Positions 43,173 to 52,154 of a stretch of 64,000 nt of DNA are shown piece by piece; positions within the stretch are counted from its first letter, which is position 1; each line of letters begins with the position of its first letter. The translations under genes were made by a program, and so were the position numbers. Below the pieces are notes generated by a model. It made no database searches, had not been told where the DNA came from, and saw nothing but the letters and a program-made list of their open reading frames with translations. The DNA lies in the NCBI GenBank assembly GCA_964573105.1, contig CAZNIS010000017.1:1-64000 (forward strand), in the 5' to 3' direction. Source of the stretch: CAKZSB01 sp964573105 (GTDB lineage: Bacteria > Pseudomonadota > Gammaproteobacteria > Granulosicoccales > Granulosicoccaceae).

Positions 43173-44399
43173 TTAGCTGAGGCGTTCGACCGCCGTGACG
43201 GCAGTATCGAAAGCGGCGATGCCCTGTTCGAGCGGCTGGCACGGGACGGCGCGATCATCGATGTAGGCGAGCGCCGGTGGTTTGCCGTAGCCGTCGTGTA
43301 TGCGGTGATAGACAATGCCATGCTGTTCCAGCCACGTTTCGATCATTTTTAATGTGGCGCGACGGCGTTTATTGTCAGGTTTGTCTTGCGCCAGCCGCGC
43401 GGTAAGAATCACCACATCGGCATTTTCTGACAGCCGCTGGCAGAATTCGATGGCACCGTCAACCGGTTCACCGATGGCATCGAGGCCGGGCTGTCGGTGT
43501 GCCAGAACCCCATCCAGATCGACGCACACGGTGGGGCGTGCGCTGCGTTTGAATTGACGCTTGCGATCGCTCGCGCGCGGTGGCTTTTTTGTTGCCGTCG
43601 CCTTTTTCGAGCGTATGGTTGTTCGCGAGTGATCGGTGGGTGCTGTGATTTCGGGGGGTGGCGGGCCGGGCACGCACTGCAACATTGCATCGATCGCCGC
43701 ATGGCCAGACAGCCAGGGATCGTCCAGCCACTCGTCACCGCTCCAGACTGTCGCATAGTGATCGCGTGTGTGATGCAGCCCCGGCAATCTGAACCACGGA
43801 CCTAGACTGTCGGGTTTGAACTTCTTCGGGAAAGTCTCTGGCTCTTCGCTGAGATTGTTCTCCTCCCAGGTGGAGACGATCGACCAGGCAAAGGCGAACA
43901 CGTTATCGGCGGGTGCCGGTTCGTCGAACAGTACCCACAGGTGGTAACCGCCGTAGCCATTGCTGTCGAACAATAGCGGGTCGTAACCCAGTGACTGCAG
44001 TTGCCGCCACCAGTTGATAGCACCGACCAGGTTGCGCCGGGCGTGTTCATCGGCGCCAACTTTGTCGACATCATGCATGTCGATATCGATGCCCATCCAC
44101 AGACAGGTATCTTCGCGGCTTTTCGCGTGCAGGCCGATAATCTGCGGGCGCTGGCGATGGCGACTGGAAAAGTGCCGGGTCAGTTTGTCAATCGTGACCA
44201 TATCCGGGCCGCGCTTGCTGGCGACCGGCAGGGTCATGGCCTTGTAGCTGCGGCCGAGTTTCTTCTGCTCACCTGCTGTCAACGCGGCGTACTGGCCCCA
44301 GACATCCTTGCGATTGACCAGTCGCTGCATCGCCCAGTCGGCAAGCTCGCGAGCGCGCTCTTTCCATTCGTCGCAGACGATTTCGTGGTGACTGGCCAT
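43173..44399 (-). CDS. Archaeo-eukaryotic primase (AEP)-like/HAD-phosphatase fusion
   Basis: A 408-residue two-domain protein. Residues ~50-245 resemble an AEP-superfamily primase/polymerase: catalytic hDhD in GIDIDMHD (Asp105, Asp107), a turn and His motif SNGYGGYHLWV (His153), and a RLPGLHHTRDHYATVW segment seen in primase-like proteins of the TOTE/PrimPol type. A basic linker (about 255-288) follows. Residues 290-400 form a HAD-type phosphatase: VDLDGVL (Asp294, Asp296), ILTAR (Thr333), and YIDDRA (acidic motif IV). This pairs synthesis of a primer or fill-in with 3' or 5' end phosphatase activity in one chain. The upstream gap to the divergent aldolase gene (290 bp) holds its promoter. 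The start context is weak. Confidence 0.75.
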   Translation of the reverse strand: MASHHEIVCDEWKERARELADWAMQRLVNRKDVWGQYAALTAGEQKKLGRSYKAMTLPVASKRGPDMVTIDKLTRHFSSRHRQRPQIIGLHAKSREDTCLWMGIDIDMHDVDKVGADEHARRNLVGAINWWRQLQSLGYDPLLFDSNGYGGYHLWVLFDEPAPADNVFAFAWSIVSTWEENNLSEEPETFPKKFKPDSLGPWFRLPGLHHTRDHYATVWSGDEWLDDPWLSGHAAIDAMLQCVPGPPPPEITAPTDHSRTTIRSKKATATKKPPRASDRKRQFKRSARPTVCVDLDGVLAHRQPGLDAIGEPVDGAIEFCQRLSENADVVILTARLAQDKPDNKRRRATLKMIETWLEQHGIVYHRIHDGYGKPPALAYIDDRAVPCQPLEQGIAAFDTAVTAVERLS

Positions 44400-44689
44400 T
44401 TATTATCGGAGCGTTAGTGGCTCGTTTTGTTGTTAGCACAATATCTGGTAGCCGGACGCGATGACGATCAGTGAGGCGTTAAATTGTGTACGGCTGGTGT
44501 CGACTCTAGTGCGCCAAGCGCATTGATTTCTATACATTAACGTAAACAAATGAGCGTAAACCCGTTACGGCAGGACGGTGTCTGCACGTTGAAAGGGCTT
44601 TGAAGGGACTCTGATATCGTGCTGCGTCGACTTGAACCGGCAGCACAAGCGACGTAAATTCAGGACTGTGTCGACAATGGGGACTACAC

Positions 44690-45517
44690 ATGCTTGATCT
44701 GGATCGCGATGCCGTCGGTCAACGACAGTCTGTCTATCAGCCGCAACAGGACGGGCTGGTATTTCCGCAGTTGCCTGATTTCACCTCGCCGGCAGAGGAG
44801 CGTGCACATCTGAAACGACAACTTGCGGTGGCGTGCCGGGTCTTTGATCGCTATGGCTTTGACTATGGCTTTGCCGGTCATATCTCCATTCGCGATCCAG
44901 AGCACTCTGATTTGTACTGGACTAACCCGATGGCGGTGCCGTTCTCTCAGGTATCGGTTGGCAATCTGATTCTGGTCGATCACAAGGGCGTGGTTGTCGA
45001 GGGGCGACATGCGGTGAACCAGGCGGGATTCATTTTGCACGCGAATGTGCACGAGGCCAATCCGGATATCGTCGCCATGTGTCACGCACACACGGTATAC
45101 GGCACGGCCTACGCGGCACTTGGCAAGGAGTTGCCCGCGGTCACGCAGGATGCCTGTGCATTTTTTGAAAACCACGCGGTAGTCAACGACGAGGGTGGCG
45201 CGGTTGCTGTAAAGCAGGGGCAGGGCAGTGGTGTGGTGCAGGCCTTTGCCGATAATCGCGCCGTGATCCACCAGAACCACGGGCTGCTGACGGCCAGTCG
45301 ACACAGTGTCGACGATGCGGCTTTCTGGTTTATCGCGCTGGAGCGTTGCTGTCAGCAACAACTGATGCTCGACGCCAGTGGTGTCGCGCAAACGCAGGTG
45401 TCTGCCGAGCGCGCGCGCTATAGCCGCGAACACGTGGGCAGCGACTACATCGGCTGGCTGCACTTTCAGCCGCTGGTAGATGAAATTCTGGCCACACAGC
45501 CGGATGTGCTCGATTGA
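44690..45517 (+). CDS. Class II aldolase/adducin-family protein
   Basis: A 275-residue zinc-type class II aldolase fold with an adducin-like N-terminus (ERAHLKRQLAVACRVFDRYGFDYGFAGHISIRDP). The metal-binding His motifs are seen in CHAHTVYGTAYAALGKEL and IHQNHGLLT. Family members act on sugar phosphates or related hydroxy-acids; the missing substrate neighbours leave the function open. GGGGA at suitable distance supports the ATG at 44690. It is divergent from the primase operon and the sugar-dehydrogenase-like gene follows 31 bp after its stop. Confidence 0.88.
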   Translation: MLDLDRDAVGQRQSVYQPQQDGLVFPQLPDFTSPAEERAHLKRQLAVACRVFDRYGFDYGFAGHISIRDPEHSDLYWTNPMAVPFSQVSVGNLILVDHKGVVVEGRHAVNQAGFILHANVHEANPDIVAMCHAHTVYGTAYAALGKELPAVTQDACAFFENHAVVNDEGGAVAVKQGQGSGVVQAFADNRAVIHQNHGLLTASRHSVDDAAFWFIALERCCQQQLMLDASGVAQTQVSAERARYSREHVGSDYIGWLHFQPLVDEILATQPDVLD

Positions 45518-45548
45518 AGCGGTCAAATTCGCCGTTCAGACTAACTGC

Positions 45549-46772
45549 ATGTCACTGATGTCAGCTCGATCAGCTCGAACGGGCATCGCGGCGGTCTGGT
45601 GTCTGTTTGGTGGTCTGCTGGTCAATAGCGCAGTAGATGGCGCGAGCGTCACCAAGGTAGTGCCGATCGCGCAGTACCAGTTCAAAATGCAGTTACCCGA
45701 TGATGCTGATTTTGAATTGCTGGTCGCCGGACTGGAGGCGCCGCGCGTACTGCATTTTTCGCACGATCGACTCTTTGTGGGTTCGCGCTCGGGCAAGGTG
45801 TACTGGTTCGATCCCCCCTATCGCAAGGCTAATGTGTTAGTCGAGCTGGACGATTACCCGCATAGCGTCGTGGTATTGGATGACACAATTTTTATTGCTC
45901 GCACCAGTGGCATTTACGCAGCCGACTACAGCGGCCGCCCCGACTCGATTGCAGCCGAGCGATTTCAATTGATCGTGCCTTTGCCCGGTGGTAGAGGGCA
46001 TAACAGCCGGACGCTGAAAATTGGTCCGGACCGTCGCCTGTACGTGAGTCTGGGAATTAGCGGCAACTGCAGCGATGAATATTTGCACCCGGACAGGCCG
46101 TTCAACCAACAGCGCGGCGGCGTTTCAATCGTGGACCTGGCGGCGCAGCCACCGGCGCTTGTGCCTTTCGCCTCCGGTTTGCGCAACCCGGTTGGCTTTG
46201 ACTGGCATCCGCAGACGCAAATGCTATATGCAAGTAACAACGGACCGGATCATTCAGGCTTCGATGAGCCTTCTGAGGTATTTGCGCGGCTCACGCCCAA
46301 TTCGTTTCACGGCATGCCCTGGTATCAAAGCGATGCCAATGGAGACATTGTGCGCGACACCTGTATTGCATCTGCACCACCGCATAGTGCTGCAGATGTC
46401 GTGCGTCCTGCTGCCCGATTTGATGCCCGCATAGCGCCGATGGATGTAGTTTTCGTCACGGGATCAAAATCATTCTCCGATATCGACAACGACGCGCTGG
46501 TAGCCCTGCACGGGTCCTGGGCTACCGCCGAAGCAGGGCGCGGAGACGGTGATCCATCAACTCGTCGGCCGCCGAAAATTGTTAGAGTGAAGTTTGATCA
46601 GGGCGAGGCAATCGGGGTGGAGGATTACATTACCGGCTTTCAACTGGACAACGGGGCCAGGTGGATGCGCCCGATGGGGCTGGCGTTTGGCCCTGATGGC
46701 CATTTGTACATCAGCAGCGATGGTGGCATTGAGGGGCTGTTTCGGTTACGCCGAACGCCGTCTGAAAAATAG
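45549..46772 (+). CDS. Sorbosone/glucose dehydrogenase-like beta-propeller protein
   Basis: About 407 residues from the ATG at 45549, giving a Sec-type signal peptide (basic start, ITAAVW-type hydrophobic run, cleavage near DGAS). The mature part has the soluble PQQ-dependent-type beta-propeller pattern: LEAPRVLHFSHDRLFVGSRSGKVYWF, NPVGFDWHP, NNGPDH, GHLYISSDGG. Such proteins oxidise aldoses or sorbosone with pyrroloquinoline quinone; many homologues lack proven activity. It is likely periplasmic. The hairpin at 46781-46801 ends it. Confidence 0.8.
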   Translation: MSLMSARSARTGIAAVWCLFGGLLVNSAVDGASVTKVVPIAQYQFKMQLPDDADFELLVAGLEAPRVLHFSHDRLFVGSRSGKVYWFDPPYRKANVLVELDDYPHSVVVLDDTIFIARTSGIYAADYSGRPDSIAAERFQLIVPLPGGRGHNSRTLKIGPDRRLYVSLGISGNCSDEYLHPDRPFNQQRGGVSIVDLAAQPPALVPFASGLRNPVGFDWHPQTQMLYASNNGPDHSGFDEPSEVFARLTPNSFHGMPWYQSDANGDIVRDTCIASAPPHSAADVVRPAARFDARIAPMDVVFVTGSKSFSDIDNDALVALHGSWATAEAGRGDGDPSTRRPPKIVRVKFDQGEAIGVEDYITGFQLDNGARWMRPMGLAFGPDGHLYISSDGGIEGLFRLRRTPSEK

Positions 46773-46780
46773 CGTCACAC

Positions 46781-46801
46781 GGCGCGCCGACGCGGCGCGC
46801 C
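46781..46801. terminator. Bidirectional terminator-like hairpin
   Basis: Perfect 9-bp arms GGCGCGCCG (46781-46789) and CGGCGCGCC (46793-46801) with a 3-base loop between the convergent ends of the dehydrogenase-like gene (46772) and the CheX-like gene (46812). There is no T-run, so termination would need Rho or the strong stem itself. Confidence 0.6.
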
Positions 46802-46811
46802 ATGAAGCCAA

Positions 46812-47276
46812 TCAGGTGATGTGAAACATCAGTTTGCCAGAGCCAAAGCCTGGAATGTCAACATTGAAGGGAATGCACTCACACTTGCCGTCGATGCCTG
46901 AGGCGAAGCCGAGATCTTCCCCGGGTTTGTGCAATGTGGTGAGCTTCAGGTGGGGAGATTTGGAGTTCATCAATACGCGGGTGAGAATATTCGCCACCTC
47001 GTAGTATGCCTCTATCATCACCTCGGTTGGATCCTTATCCTTAATGGCATCTTTCGCCACACCAGGGGGCAGCTGCATCATGCCGGAACCCGAGTTGACC
47101 ACCAGTGACAGATCGGCCACGCACAGCGCGACAGTGGTATCTTCACAGACATAGTTGGCGACGTAGTTGTCTTCGAGGGTGATTACCTCGCCGTCTTCAA
47201 CCTCGGTGCCATCGCCAAAGATGCCGATCAGCAGCTTTTTGACATTTCCTTTTGAAGGTATGATGTAGTTAGCCAT
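46812..47276 (-). CDS. CheX/CheC-like chemotaxis phosphatase
   Basis: A 154-residue cytoplasmic protein. The helix YYEVANILTR carries the Glu93-x-x-Asn96 pair that CheC/CheX/FliY use to dephosphorylate CheY. The rest has the CheC-like strand/helix pattern with GSGKLMFHIT. It lies two bases after the CheY gene, which strongly supports a role in ending the CheY signal. Most CheC/CheX proteins carry one or two such motifs; this has one. Confidence 0.75.
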   Translation of the reverse strand: MANYIIPSKGNVKKLLIGIFGDGTEVEDGEVITLEDNYVANYVCEDTTVALCVADLSLVVNSGSGMMQLPPGVAKDAIKDKDPTEVMIEAYYEVANILTRVLMNSKSPHLKLTTLHKPGEDLGFASGIDGKCECIPFNVDIPGFGSGKLMFHIT

Positions 47277-47278
47277 AA

Positions 47279-47641
47279 TTATGTGATCACCGCGCCGAGT
47301 ACTTGCTCGAACATTTCAACTGTGAAGGGTTTTGAAATCAGGAATTTTGCGCCACTATTCTTTGCGAGCTCGCGCATCGGGGGAGTGGCCTCAGTAGTGA
47401 TAAAGCCGAACGTGACGTTATTTCCCTCTTCTCGGAGTGCTTGTAACAATTCAATGCCAGTCATGTTCGGCATGTTCCAGTCCGCCAGAACCAGATCGGG
47501 GTTTTCTTCCTTTATTGCGTCCAGGCCCAATTGGCCATCTGCCGCCTGGATGACATCGTTATCGCCGAACCCAGCCTGTCGCAGCGTTTTGATAATCATC
47601 AAGCGCATTGCAGTGCTATCATCCACTACCAGTATTTTCAC
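47279..47641 (-). CDS. cheY: CheY-like response regulator
   Basis: A 120-residue stand-alone receiver. It has the acid pair DD at residues 7-8, phosphorylated Asp54 in LADWNMPNMTG, Thr in ITTEA and Lys in ISKPF. No output domain is present, so it acts by binding a partner. The ATG at 47641 is followed by the standard MKILVVDDST. It is adjacent to the CheX-like phosphatase and downstream of cheR on the same strand. Confidence 0.93.
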   Translation of the reverse strand: MKILVVDDSTAMRLMIIKTLRQAGFGDNDVIQAADGQLGLDAIKEENPDLVLADWNMPNMTGIELLQALREEGNNVTFGFITTEATPPMRELAKNSGAKFLISKPFTVEMFEQVLGAVIT

Positions 47642-47726
47642 CGTACCAGCTCCTTTGTTGTTGCGGTTCCTTGCACCGAAAATCTAATCCTGACTTCGGT
47701 ATACTGTTTAATATCTGTTTTTGTTA

Positions 47727-48551
47727 TTATTTACGACGGTAAGTTGTGCTGCCTATACACTCGTAAGCGTCGGTAATGTCGTTGAGACTTTCCGAATGCC
47801 CAATGAATAATAGATCGCCTCTCTTTTGGATGTCGGCGAAGTTCGCAAATAACTTGACCTTGGTCTGATAATCAAAATAGATAACCACATTGCGACAGAA
47901 TATTACGTCGATGGTGTGATCGAACAATAGTGTACGGTCCAGGTTTAAAACGCCAAACTCGATAAAATCCCGAATTGGCTTTTTTATCCTGACCTGGCCT
48001 GCCTGTTTCCCAACACCGCGTACACAGCTTTGGGTACGTTGCGATTGACTGAGTGGTTCGATTCGCTCCAGAGGGTATATTCCGTCACGTGCAATCTCTA
48101 TTACCTTCTCATCAAGATCTGTTGCGATCAACCTGAATCCGGAGTCCAGTAGATCGGGGTATTTCTGTAACAGTGAGATAGCGATTGAATAGGGCTCTTC
48201 ACCGGTCGAACAGCCGGCTGACCACAGTGTTTTATCTTTTATTTCGTGACTAGAAAAATATTCAAGTAAAATATCAAAGTGGTGCTTTTCACGGAAAAAA
48301 TGCGTGTGGTTCGTTGTGATCAAACTGGTGAAATCAGCTAATGGCTCGGATCCGTTTTCAATGAGATCGCAGTAGTCTGAAATCGAATTGAGCTCAAGCT
48401 CGCGTATTCTTCGCATGATGCGTGCGCGTACAAACTCTTGCTTGGCATCGGAGATAACAATAGATGTATGCTCGCGTATCAGGCTTTGTACGCGCTTGAA
48501 TTCAGCTGGAGGGGACGCCGTTAATTTGCGGCGGAACTCGGAGGCTTGCAT
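47727..48551 (-). CDS. cheR: Chemoreceptor glutamate methyltransferase CheR
   Basis: A 274-residue CheR. The N-terminal helical domain (about 1-80) and the SAM-binding domain are visible: TTNHTHFFREKHHF, the SAM loop SAGCSTGEEPYSIA, IATDLDEKVIEIA, and DVIFCRNVVIYFD. It methylates Glu residues of the receptor at 52155-55151, which ends in a CheR-docking-type pentapeptide. The gene is divergent from the cheA unit, 953 bp apart. Confidence 0.93.
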   Translation of the reverse strand: MQASEFRRKLTASPPAEFKRVQSLIREHTSIVISDAKQEFVRARIMRRIRELELNSISDYCDLIENGSEPLADFTSLITTNHTHFFREKHHFDILLEYFSSHEIKDKTLWSAGCSTGEEPYSIAISLLQKYPDLLDSGFRLIATDLDEKVIEIARDGIYPLERIEPLSQSQRTQSCVRGVGKQAGQVRIKKPIRDFIEFGVLNLDRTLLFDHTIDVIFCRNVVIYFDYQTKVKLFANFADIQKRGDLLFIGHSESLNDITDAYECIGSTTYRRK

Positions 48552-49504
48552 ATCATCCTTGAATGCTTAATGTGGTCCTTAGTCGCTTTTGATATCGGAA
48601 TTGGTTGATTTTTCTTGAGTTATACTTATATGAGCAATCAACCCGTGCAAACTCTTGTCGCGCTTTATAAAGTCGTTGTTCTCGGTGACGTCTTCGGTGT
48701 CTGTTCGGGTGCCCTCCACATCAAGATAGCTGCACGATGTGTAGTCGGCGATCTGATTAGCCATCCCTTATTCAGGGAGGTGACCGGATTACTGTGGAGC
48801 CGCGCGCCCCGAATACTCCTGGCCCATGTGTAGACGGGGCCCCCGGCCAGGGGCACCCAGGCAGGAACCCTGGCCAGGAGCGCCCTGTCAGCCGCACTGT
48901 TCATAGCCACTTAAATGCTTCGCTTAGAGGCGTGAACGCATACCCCTCGTATTGCCGGCCTGTGGTTGGCTTATATGCGAGGCGACAAGCCAGTTTTCAA
49001 TCGCGACCTAAACCTCCGCTGTCTCGGGTATGTTTTTTGTCTAGAGTGAAAAATAGCCCGCCTGGCTGTCTGGAAGTTCTGGTGGTCTGGCTTCCCTTGA
49101 CTGCGGATGATGAAAAAACATCGTTTTTTTGCGTAGTTTTAATCCTGTTTCCAGGATCGTCACCATGGTTAAGGAATTTTTCTCACGACCGAAATACTGT
49201 GAAGTAGATGCAGTTTTCTCTCCATTCCACAGGAGAGGACATAGCGGGTCAACAGGGATCGTTGGCAGTTGTTTTGACAGGGAAGGTTGTCAATAACCTG
49301 ACTTTTCTTTTCTCTGTTCTTTTGATCCCCGTTGATTGCGCTATTGCGACTATGCACTGGCAACTCGTTGACGAGTGTCGGTAATTGGACGAATGGCAGG
49401 CAATAGAGCCCACCATTGAACGTCTATCAGCAATTGGCTGATAGTTGTTGGTGACAGGGATTAGGGGCTCGACAGGCCGCAGTTGATAGACAAGGAAACC
49501 GCCA
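48552..49504. other. Long divergent gap between cheR and cheA
   Basis: The gap holds one weak small frame (48579-48764) and, at 48845-48875, an inverted repeat GGCCAGGG/CCCTGGCC with a 15-base loop in a GC-rich patch, unlike the AT-rich flanks. No riboswitch or tRNA was recognised. It must contain promoters for both directions of the chemosensory unit. The last 20 bases supply the AAGGAAAC site of cheA. Confidence 0.4.
48579..48764 (-). CDS. Possible small protein upstream of cheR (61 aa)
   Basis: A short acidic frame (Asp/Glu/Thr-rich) between ATG 48764 and 48579, in the same direction as cheR and 27 bp before it. No domain was recognised and the AAGGG directly adjoins the start codon, which is not good spacing. 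It may be a leader or chance. Confidence 0.25.
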   Translation of the reverse strand: MANQIADYTSCSYLDVEGTRTDTEDVTENNDFIKRDKSLHGLIAHISITQEKSTNSDIKSD

Positions 49505-51544
49505 ATGTCAGGTGATCTCGACCTAACCGAAATTTTTGAAGTGTTTTTTGAGGAGAGCGCTGAAGGCCTTGAGGTCATGGAGAGTGGTCTCCTGGGGCTG
49601 GATTTCGGGGCGGCCAACCTGGATGTAATCAATGACATCTTTCGTGCGGCGCACTCCATCAAAGGCGGAGCCGGCACGTTCGGTTTCATGGAAATATCGT
49701 CTTTTACCCACGGTGTTGAGACCATTCTCGACCAGATGCGCGATGGTACGCGCGAGGTCTCCGAGGACGCCGTACAGTTGTTGCTTGAATCGGTAGACTG
49801 CATAGGTGCCATGATTCAGGCACTCAAGGAAGGCCTGCCAGATGATCCATCCAGACGAGAGCCCCTGGAGAAGCGAATCGTGGCGCTGCTGGCAGGAAAA
49901 GGCGAGTCTTCGCCGGCGAAATCTGAGAGCGCAGGTGATTCGATCAAAGCTGATCATGTGGATACCTGGCGAATTAGCTATGTACCGGGCAAAGAGGTGC
50001 TGCAGGCGGGGAATGACCCCGCTTACATCTTTCGGGAGTTGGCAAAACTCGGGGAATTGGACGCAGAGCCTGCGTTTTCCGATCCACCGGAGTTTGAATT
50101 ACTGGATCCCGAGGAGCTCTACCTGAGCTGGAAGCTGTGTCTCAAGGCGAACGTTGATCGCTCGACAATCGAGGAGTTGTTCGAGTGGGTGTCTGAGCAA
50201 TGTGAGCTTTCGATCGAGTGCGATGAAGATACGGTCGCCGACGCTCAGAGTAACCCGCAACAGGCGGCTCAGAGTAACAACGCCTCTGCTGGTGCCAAAG
50301 CGCCGTCGACAGACGCGCCCAGAAAAGCCTCGACATCTGAAGCATCCATCCGGGTTGGTATTAATAAGGTCGATTCGCTATTAAACCTGGTGGGCGAGTT
50401 GGTCATTACACAATCGATGCTGAAACGATTTGGCAAGGATTACAACCCGGAACACCTCGATGAGTTGCGCGATGGCTTGAACCAGCTTGAGCGGCACACG
50501 AGAGAGTTGCAGGAATCTGCGATGCAGATTCGAATGCTGCCGATCAAATCCAGTTTCAGTCGCTTTCCGCGGCTGGTGCGTGATATCAGCAACACGCTCG
50601 AAAAGAAGATTAACCTCGTGATGTCCGGTGAACACACTGAAGTTGATAAAACCGTACTGGAAAAGCTCAGTGATCCACTGGTTCATCTGGTGCGAAACTC
50701 ACTGGATCATGGGATTGAAAAGCCGGACGTGCGGGTGGCTAACGGCAAGTCTGACACCGGAACCTTGCATCTCAGCGCTGCACATGAAGGCGGTAACGTC
50801 GTGATTCAGGTCGAGGATGATGGAGCCGGATTGAATCGCGAGCGAATATTGAGCAAGGCGATTGAAAAAAATCTGATCAGTGCTGGCGAGAATCTGTCAG
50901 ATGACAGAATCGATAACCTCATTTTTCATCCAGGATTTTCAACCGCCGAGGTTGTCAGTGATGTGTCTGGTCGTGGTGTCGGCATGGACGTAGTGCGCAG
51001 GAATATTCTCGATCTCGGCGGATCGATTCGAGTGACGTCGCGGCCGGGTAAAGGCACCTCACTGAAAATCAGTCTGCCATTGACGCTGGCTATTCTGGAT
51101 GGTCAGTTGGTCAGGGTAGGAGATGAGATCTATGTGATCTCATTGTTGTCAATTATAGAGACAGTGCAGCTGACAGCCAGTGACATCAAAACGATCAGCG
51201 GTGAGGGTGAAGTGTATCTGATGCGCAATCAATATATCCCTGTGGTTAGAACGGCCGAGGTATTCGGCGTTGAACCTCGCACGGCCAAGGACGCTGATTT
51301 ACTGGTGATTGTGGAAGCAGAGAATGTCAGATTTGGTATTTTGGTCAATGAGCTGCTGGAGCAGCAACAGATTGTAATTAAGAGCATCGAGAAAAATTAC
51401 AAGAAGGTCGATGGCTTAACCGGGGCTACCATTCTGGGGAACGGTCGTGTAGCGCTCATTCTCGATGTGCCAGGGATGCTGCAGAATCTGATGAGTGCCG
51501 AAACCGCCGTAGCCGAGACGAAACGCGAACCGATGGCAGCTTGA
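49505..51544 (+). CDS. cheA: Chemotaxis histidine kinase CheA
   Basis: A 679-residue CheA. The P1 phosphotransfer domain has the His50 motif FRAAHSIKGGAGTFGF. A CheY/B-binding-like P2 and Ala/Ser-rich linker follow, then dimerisation with ASIRVGINKVDSLLNLVGELVITQS, and the ATP-binding P4 with HLVRNSLDHGIE, EDDGAGLNRERI and GRGVGMDVVRRN. A C-terminal P5 CheW-like domain completes it. It would autophosphorylate in complex with CheW and the receptor and pass phosphate to CheY and CheB. ATG 49505 follows AAGGAAAC. It is the first gene of cheA-cheW-mcp-STAS-cheB. Confidence 0.95.
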   Translation: MSGDLDLTEIFEVFFEESAEGLEVMESGLLGLDFGAANLDVINDIFRAAHSIKGGAGTFGFMEISSFTHGVETILDQMRDGTREVSEDAVQLLLESVDCIGAMIQALKEGLPDDPSRREPLEKRIVALLAGKGESSPAKSESAGDSIKADHVDTWRISYVPGKEVLQAGNDPAYIFRELAKLGELDAEPAFSDPPEFELLDPEELYLSWKLCLKANVDRSTIEELFEWVSEQCELSIECDEDTVADAQSNPQQAAQSNNASAGAKAPSTDAPRKASTSEASIRVGINKVDSLLNLVGELVITQSMLKRFGKDYNPEHLDELRDGLNQLERHTRELQESAMQIRMLPIKSSFSRFPRLVRDISNTLEKKINLVMSGEHTEVDKTVLEKLSDPLVHLVRNSLDHGIEKPDVRVANGKSDTGTLHLSAAHEGGNVVIQVEDDGAGLNRERILSKAIEKNLISAGENLSDDRIDNLIFHPGFSTAEVVSDVSGRGVGMDVVRRNILDLGGSIRVTSRPGKGTSLKISLPLTLAILDGQLVRVGDEIYVISLLSIIETVQLTASDIKTISGEGEVYLMRNQYIPVVRTAEVFGVEPRTAKDADLLVIVEAENVRFGILVNELLEQQQIVIKSIEKNYKKVDGLTGATILGNGRVALILDVPGMLQNLMSAETAVAETKREPMAA

Positions 51545-51600
51545 TCGCGCCGTAGCAGGGAACTTCTGCTAACAACTTACAGCACAACAGGATTTTACAA

Positions 51601-52104
51601 ATGACAAATGGACCCGATCAGCAGGAGTTGTCGATCAGTAGCGGTGAATTTCTAACGTTCATCCTCGGTGGAGAGGAATATGGCGTGGACATTCTGTCGG
51701 TGCGCGGGATACAGGGCTGGGATGGTGTGACCAGGATTCCGGATACGCCGGATTATCTACTGGGTGTGATCAATCTGCGTGGTGCTATCGTGCCTATTAT
51801 CGATATGCGTATTAAGTTCAATCTGAAACGGGCCGAGTTTGATTCTACCACCGTGGTAATCGTTGTGAGAGCGGAACTGGGTGGTGAGGACCATATTCTG
51901 GGTCTGGTGGTTGATGCAGTGTCTGAAGTCTACAAGATCGATCAGGGTACGATTCAGTCGAATCCTGAATTTAACTCCGATCAGGCCAATGACATGGTCA
52001 AGGGGCTGATCACCATTGAAGAAAAAATGGTGATTATCCTGGACGTGGATATGCTGATTGAAGACTGGTCGCCAGAGAACCTGAACCAGGAAGAAGCCGC
52101 CTGA
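51601..52104 (+). CDS. cheW: Coupling protein CheW
   Basis: A 167-residue CheW. The family marks are FILGGEEYGVDILSVRGIQGW, RIPDTPDYLLGVINLRGAIVPIIDMR, and ILGLVVDAVSEVYKI. It links receptor to CheA. It lies 56 bp after cheA and 50 bp before the receptor gene. Confidence 0.95.
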   Translation: MTNGPDQQELSISSGEFLTFILGGEEYGVDILSVRGIQGWDGVTRIPDTPDYLLGVINLRGAIVPIIDMRIKFNLKRAEFDSTTVVIVVRAELGGEDHILGLVVDAVSEVYKIDQGTIQSNPEFNSDQANDMVKGLITIEEKMVIILDVDMLIEDWSPENLNQEEAA

Positions 52105-52154
52105 TAGCAGGTTGTTGTACGGTTTAACAAGGTATCAAGGAAGAAAACAATAAA

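Noticed and set aside
39762..44399. Classical Ku/LigD end-joining
   Set aside because: No Ku gene, and the ligase, phosphatase and primase are separate with different domain types.
44684..45526. Long minus-strand open frame
   Set aside because: It is the mirror of the class II aldolase gene, which has clear family motifs on the plus strand.
48665..48910. Minus-strand open frame in the cheR-cheA gap
   Set aside because: Composition-driven frame over a GC-rich hairpin, no start signal and no relatives recognised.
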